The translations under genes and the position numbers were made by a program. Source: Cristatella mucedo (taxonomy: Eukaryota; Bryozoa; Phylactolaemata; Cristatellidae). From it: a stretch of 64,000 nucleotides of DNA. Shown in pieces: positions 62,598 through 64,000 of the stretch (position 1 is the stretch's first letter; every line of letters starts with the position of its first letter). Below the pieces are notes generated by a model, which made no database searches, was not told the origin of the DNA, and saw nothing but the letters and a program-made list of their open reading frames with translations. The stretch covers positions 11,309,501 to 11,373,500 of the forward strand of contig WPIO01000006.1 in assembly GCA_009760855.2 (NCBI GenBank). Reading direction: 5' to 3'.

Positions 62598-62752
62598 ATT
62601 CATTTGTATTGCGCCCTAAGAGAACCTAGTCTCTATTCAGGCTCTTCAGAAATGCCGCAGGGCTCGAGCTCATGACCACGGTCAGCAAATGCATTCACCT
62701 TGACATCGGTCGTTAAAGGCGAGCACCTTAACCCCTGGGCTAAACCAGGGTG
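62598..62752 (-). mobile_element. SINE1 copy with expanded linker
   Basis: aattcatttgtattgcgccc, hairpin, agggctcgagctcatgacc, an extra segment, then ttaacccctgggctaaacca. Confidence 0.7.
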
Positions 62753-62945
62753 GCAATAACCAAGACGTAGGGATGACAGCAAGGTTTCATGCTTAGGCGA
62801 GCATTCAAAAGCAGCCAAGTAACAAAACAAGACAGGCATGCAGCAAATAAAAAAGAAGACACGAGTAGCTCCTAGGTTGGTATCGGAAGGGTCAGGGACG
62901 GAGCCGGGATTTTCCGGTTGGGGCACTGCAGGTACACTGCACCTG

Positions 62946-62982
62946 CCTCTGGGCCTGGAGACATTGGCCCCAGGCCCAGAGG
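62946..62982. repeat. Perfect 13-bp inverted repeat
   Basis: CCTCTGGGCCTGG at 62946-62958 and its exact complement CCAGGCCCAGAGG at 62970-62982, with an 11-base loop. A further small inverted pair (GCAGGT/ACCTGC) lies just upstream. Confidence 0.85.
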
Positions 62983-63099
62983 TACCTCCCTCAGTCCATA
63001 TAGGGGGCAGGACAATTTCCTCCTTTCCCTCTCTGGCTCCGCGTCTGAGCAGGACCCCTGGTTAGCATTATGCACTGAATAAAGCGCAGGTCAGGGCAC

Positions 63100-63755
63100 A
63101 CGAGCGACGGGCGAAATCTCGCGCTAAGTGCGCGGAGAAAGTAAGTTTCCGCTCGTCGCCTAGATGCGATTCCTGTTAACGTAACCTATCTCAAGTCGTG
63201 GCAGGATGCGATTACATATTGACGTCTCGTGTTGAGCATTGGCAAAACGTAGGAGGCTCTTTTCTCGTCTGAGCGGAGCGAGGAGACCGCCAGTCTGAAC
63301 GTCGTCGCCTCTCGAAACTCGAAATTCTCGGCGCACTCGCTGCGTCGGCTACAACGAAAGGTTGCGGCGCCCCGTCCACGATGCTGCTCCGCTGGAGCGC
63401 GCGACTGGCTGCTGCCACCCAGTAGCCAGCCTCGGCTCTCTTCGACCGGTTCGCTGCGTTCGCGAGCGTGCGTGCGTAAGCGGACGGCGAGCGAACGCGG
63501 CCTCTGCGATTGGCGAGGGGGGCGGGGCGGGGCGGCGGCGGCAGCGGGGCGCCGGATGGCTGACCGGAGCGAACTCGGCGAGCGGCGTCGCGTAAAACTT
63601 GACCACCAGCGGGCGCTCTTTCGCTGGGCGGCCGCCGCTCTTCGCGCGCGCGTCTCTCTCGCTCTCCGCCGTATTTAGCGGTTCGTCTTTTCTATCTACT
63701 TCTGCTGCACGCGTGCAGAACGGATCGGCTCGTCGCCATCTAGCGTCGGTCAACA
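63100..63755. promoter_or_regulatory. CpG-rich island upstream of the ATG at 63756
   Basis: Very CpG-dense DNA with repeated GCGAGCG/GGCGGGG blocks at 63500-63560 and a pyrimidine-rich stretch (cgtctctctcgctctccgcc) around 63650 that resembles an initiator or TCT-type start. It leads directly into the open frame at 63756. The interpretation as a promoter is inference only. Confidence 0.35.
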
Positions 63756-64000
63756 ATGCGGCGTCTGCGTCAAAGCCAGAGCGAAATCTTCACGACGACG
63801 TGCACAGCCGGGGGTCTGGCGGCGGGGCCCGGGGGGGGGCCAGCGAGCCGCGGCAGCCATCATCGTCAGCAGCAGCAGCAGCGCAGACGACGGACGCTCG
63901 ACATTGCCGCCGCAACGCGCTCGGCTGCCGTCGCGGCTGACGCTGCCTGCGTTCGTGGCAGCGCGCCAGCCGTGCTTCCTCTGGGCTCCGCCAGGAGTTG
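63756..64000 (+). CDS. Possible 5' coding exon of a further gene, cut by the window end
   Basis: An ATG in a favourable context (CAACAATGCGG) opens a frame with no stop for 81 codons to the end of the window. It begins MRRLRQSQSEIFTTT, then a Gly-rich part, a Gln5-Arg4 run, and an Ala-rich part. It lies in very CpG-rich DNA like a promoter island, which fits a first exon. GC-rich DNA also produces long chance frames, and an overlapping frame is open from 63599 to 63940. No family recognised. Confidence 0.3.
   Translation, partial: MRRLRQSQSEIFTTTCTAGGLAAGPGGGPASRGSHHRQQQQQRRRRTLDIAAATRSAAVAADAACVRGSAPAVLPLGSARS

Overview
The window is nuclear DNA from an animal. It has spliced genes with GT-AG introns, long microsatellites ((CT)n, (TA)n, (ATAC)n, (GT)n), tRNA-derived SINEs, truncated CR1/L2-type LINEs, and fossils of Mutator-like and Tc1-type DNA transposons. 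There is no operon structure, no ribosome-binding-site logic and no long bacterial-style ORF. The clade cannot be fixed from the sequence. A rapidly evolving invertebrate is the best guess, because the one recognisable host protein keeps only short islands of similarity to its vertebrate relatives.

The main content is one large plus-strand gene of the AUTS2/FBRSL1/FBRS family (Drosophila tay). I traced it through 14 phase-compatible coding exons from 24548 to the stop codon at 56084-56086, with a probable further exon at 6231-6440. The 3' half (42207-56086) is secure. It carries three family landmarks in the right order: QDLQRELSCRFLDSQ, the VPTPAP-M motif, and GRWCAAHVKIAWQIF, followed by a W/P segment and a VRVKTERRDH segment. 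The 5' half consists of very small exons (39-72 nt) recognised by splice sites and an unbroken phase chain. They are separated by introns of up to about 6 kb that hold most of the mobile elements. Vertebrate AUTS2 proteins belong to a non-canonical Polycomb PRC1 complex that activates transcription, and a chromatin role is inferred here.

Layout: 1-24.5 kb, upstream intron or flank with LINE/SINE remnants, a FLYWCH-MULE fossil (7.9-8.4 kb), a Tc1 fossil (15.9-16.1 kb), and huge (CT)n and (TA)n tracts. 24.5-41.7 kb, five small exons among nested LINE and SINE copies. 42.2-43.1 kb, two large exons. 43.1-49.2 kb, an intron with a LINE carrying a 5' inversion. 49.2-56.4 kb, seven further exons and the 3'UTR with AATAAA. 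56.4-59.9 kb, a possible orphan exon (58083-58253) and repeats. 59.9-61.4 kb and 63.1-64.0 kb, CpG-rich DNA that resembles promoter islands, with a reading frame opening at 63756 and running off the window.

The repeats make a coherent set. A LINE family ending in (ATT)n and a tRNA-SINE family share the same hairpin-forming 3' end, which suggests that the SINE borrows the LINE machinery. A second LINE family ends in a (TACAT)/(ATAC)-type tail. A second SINE family ends in a GCTG-TTAAAT-CAGC hairpin.
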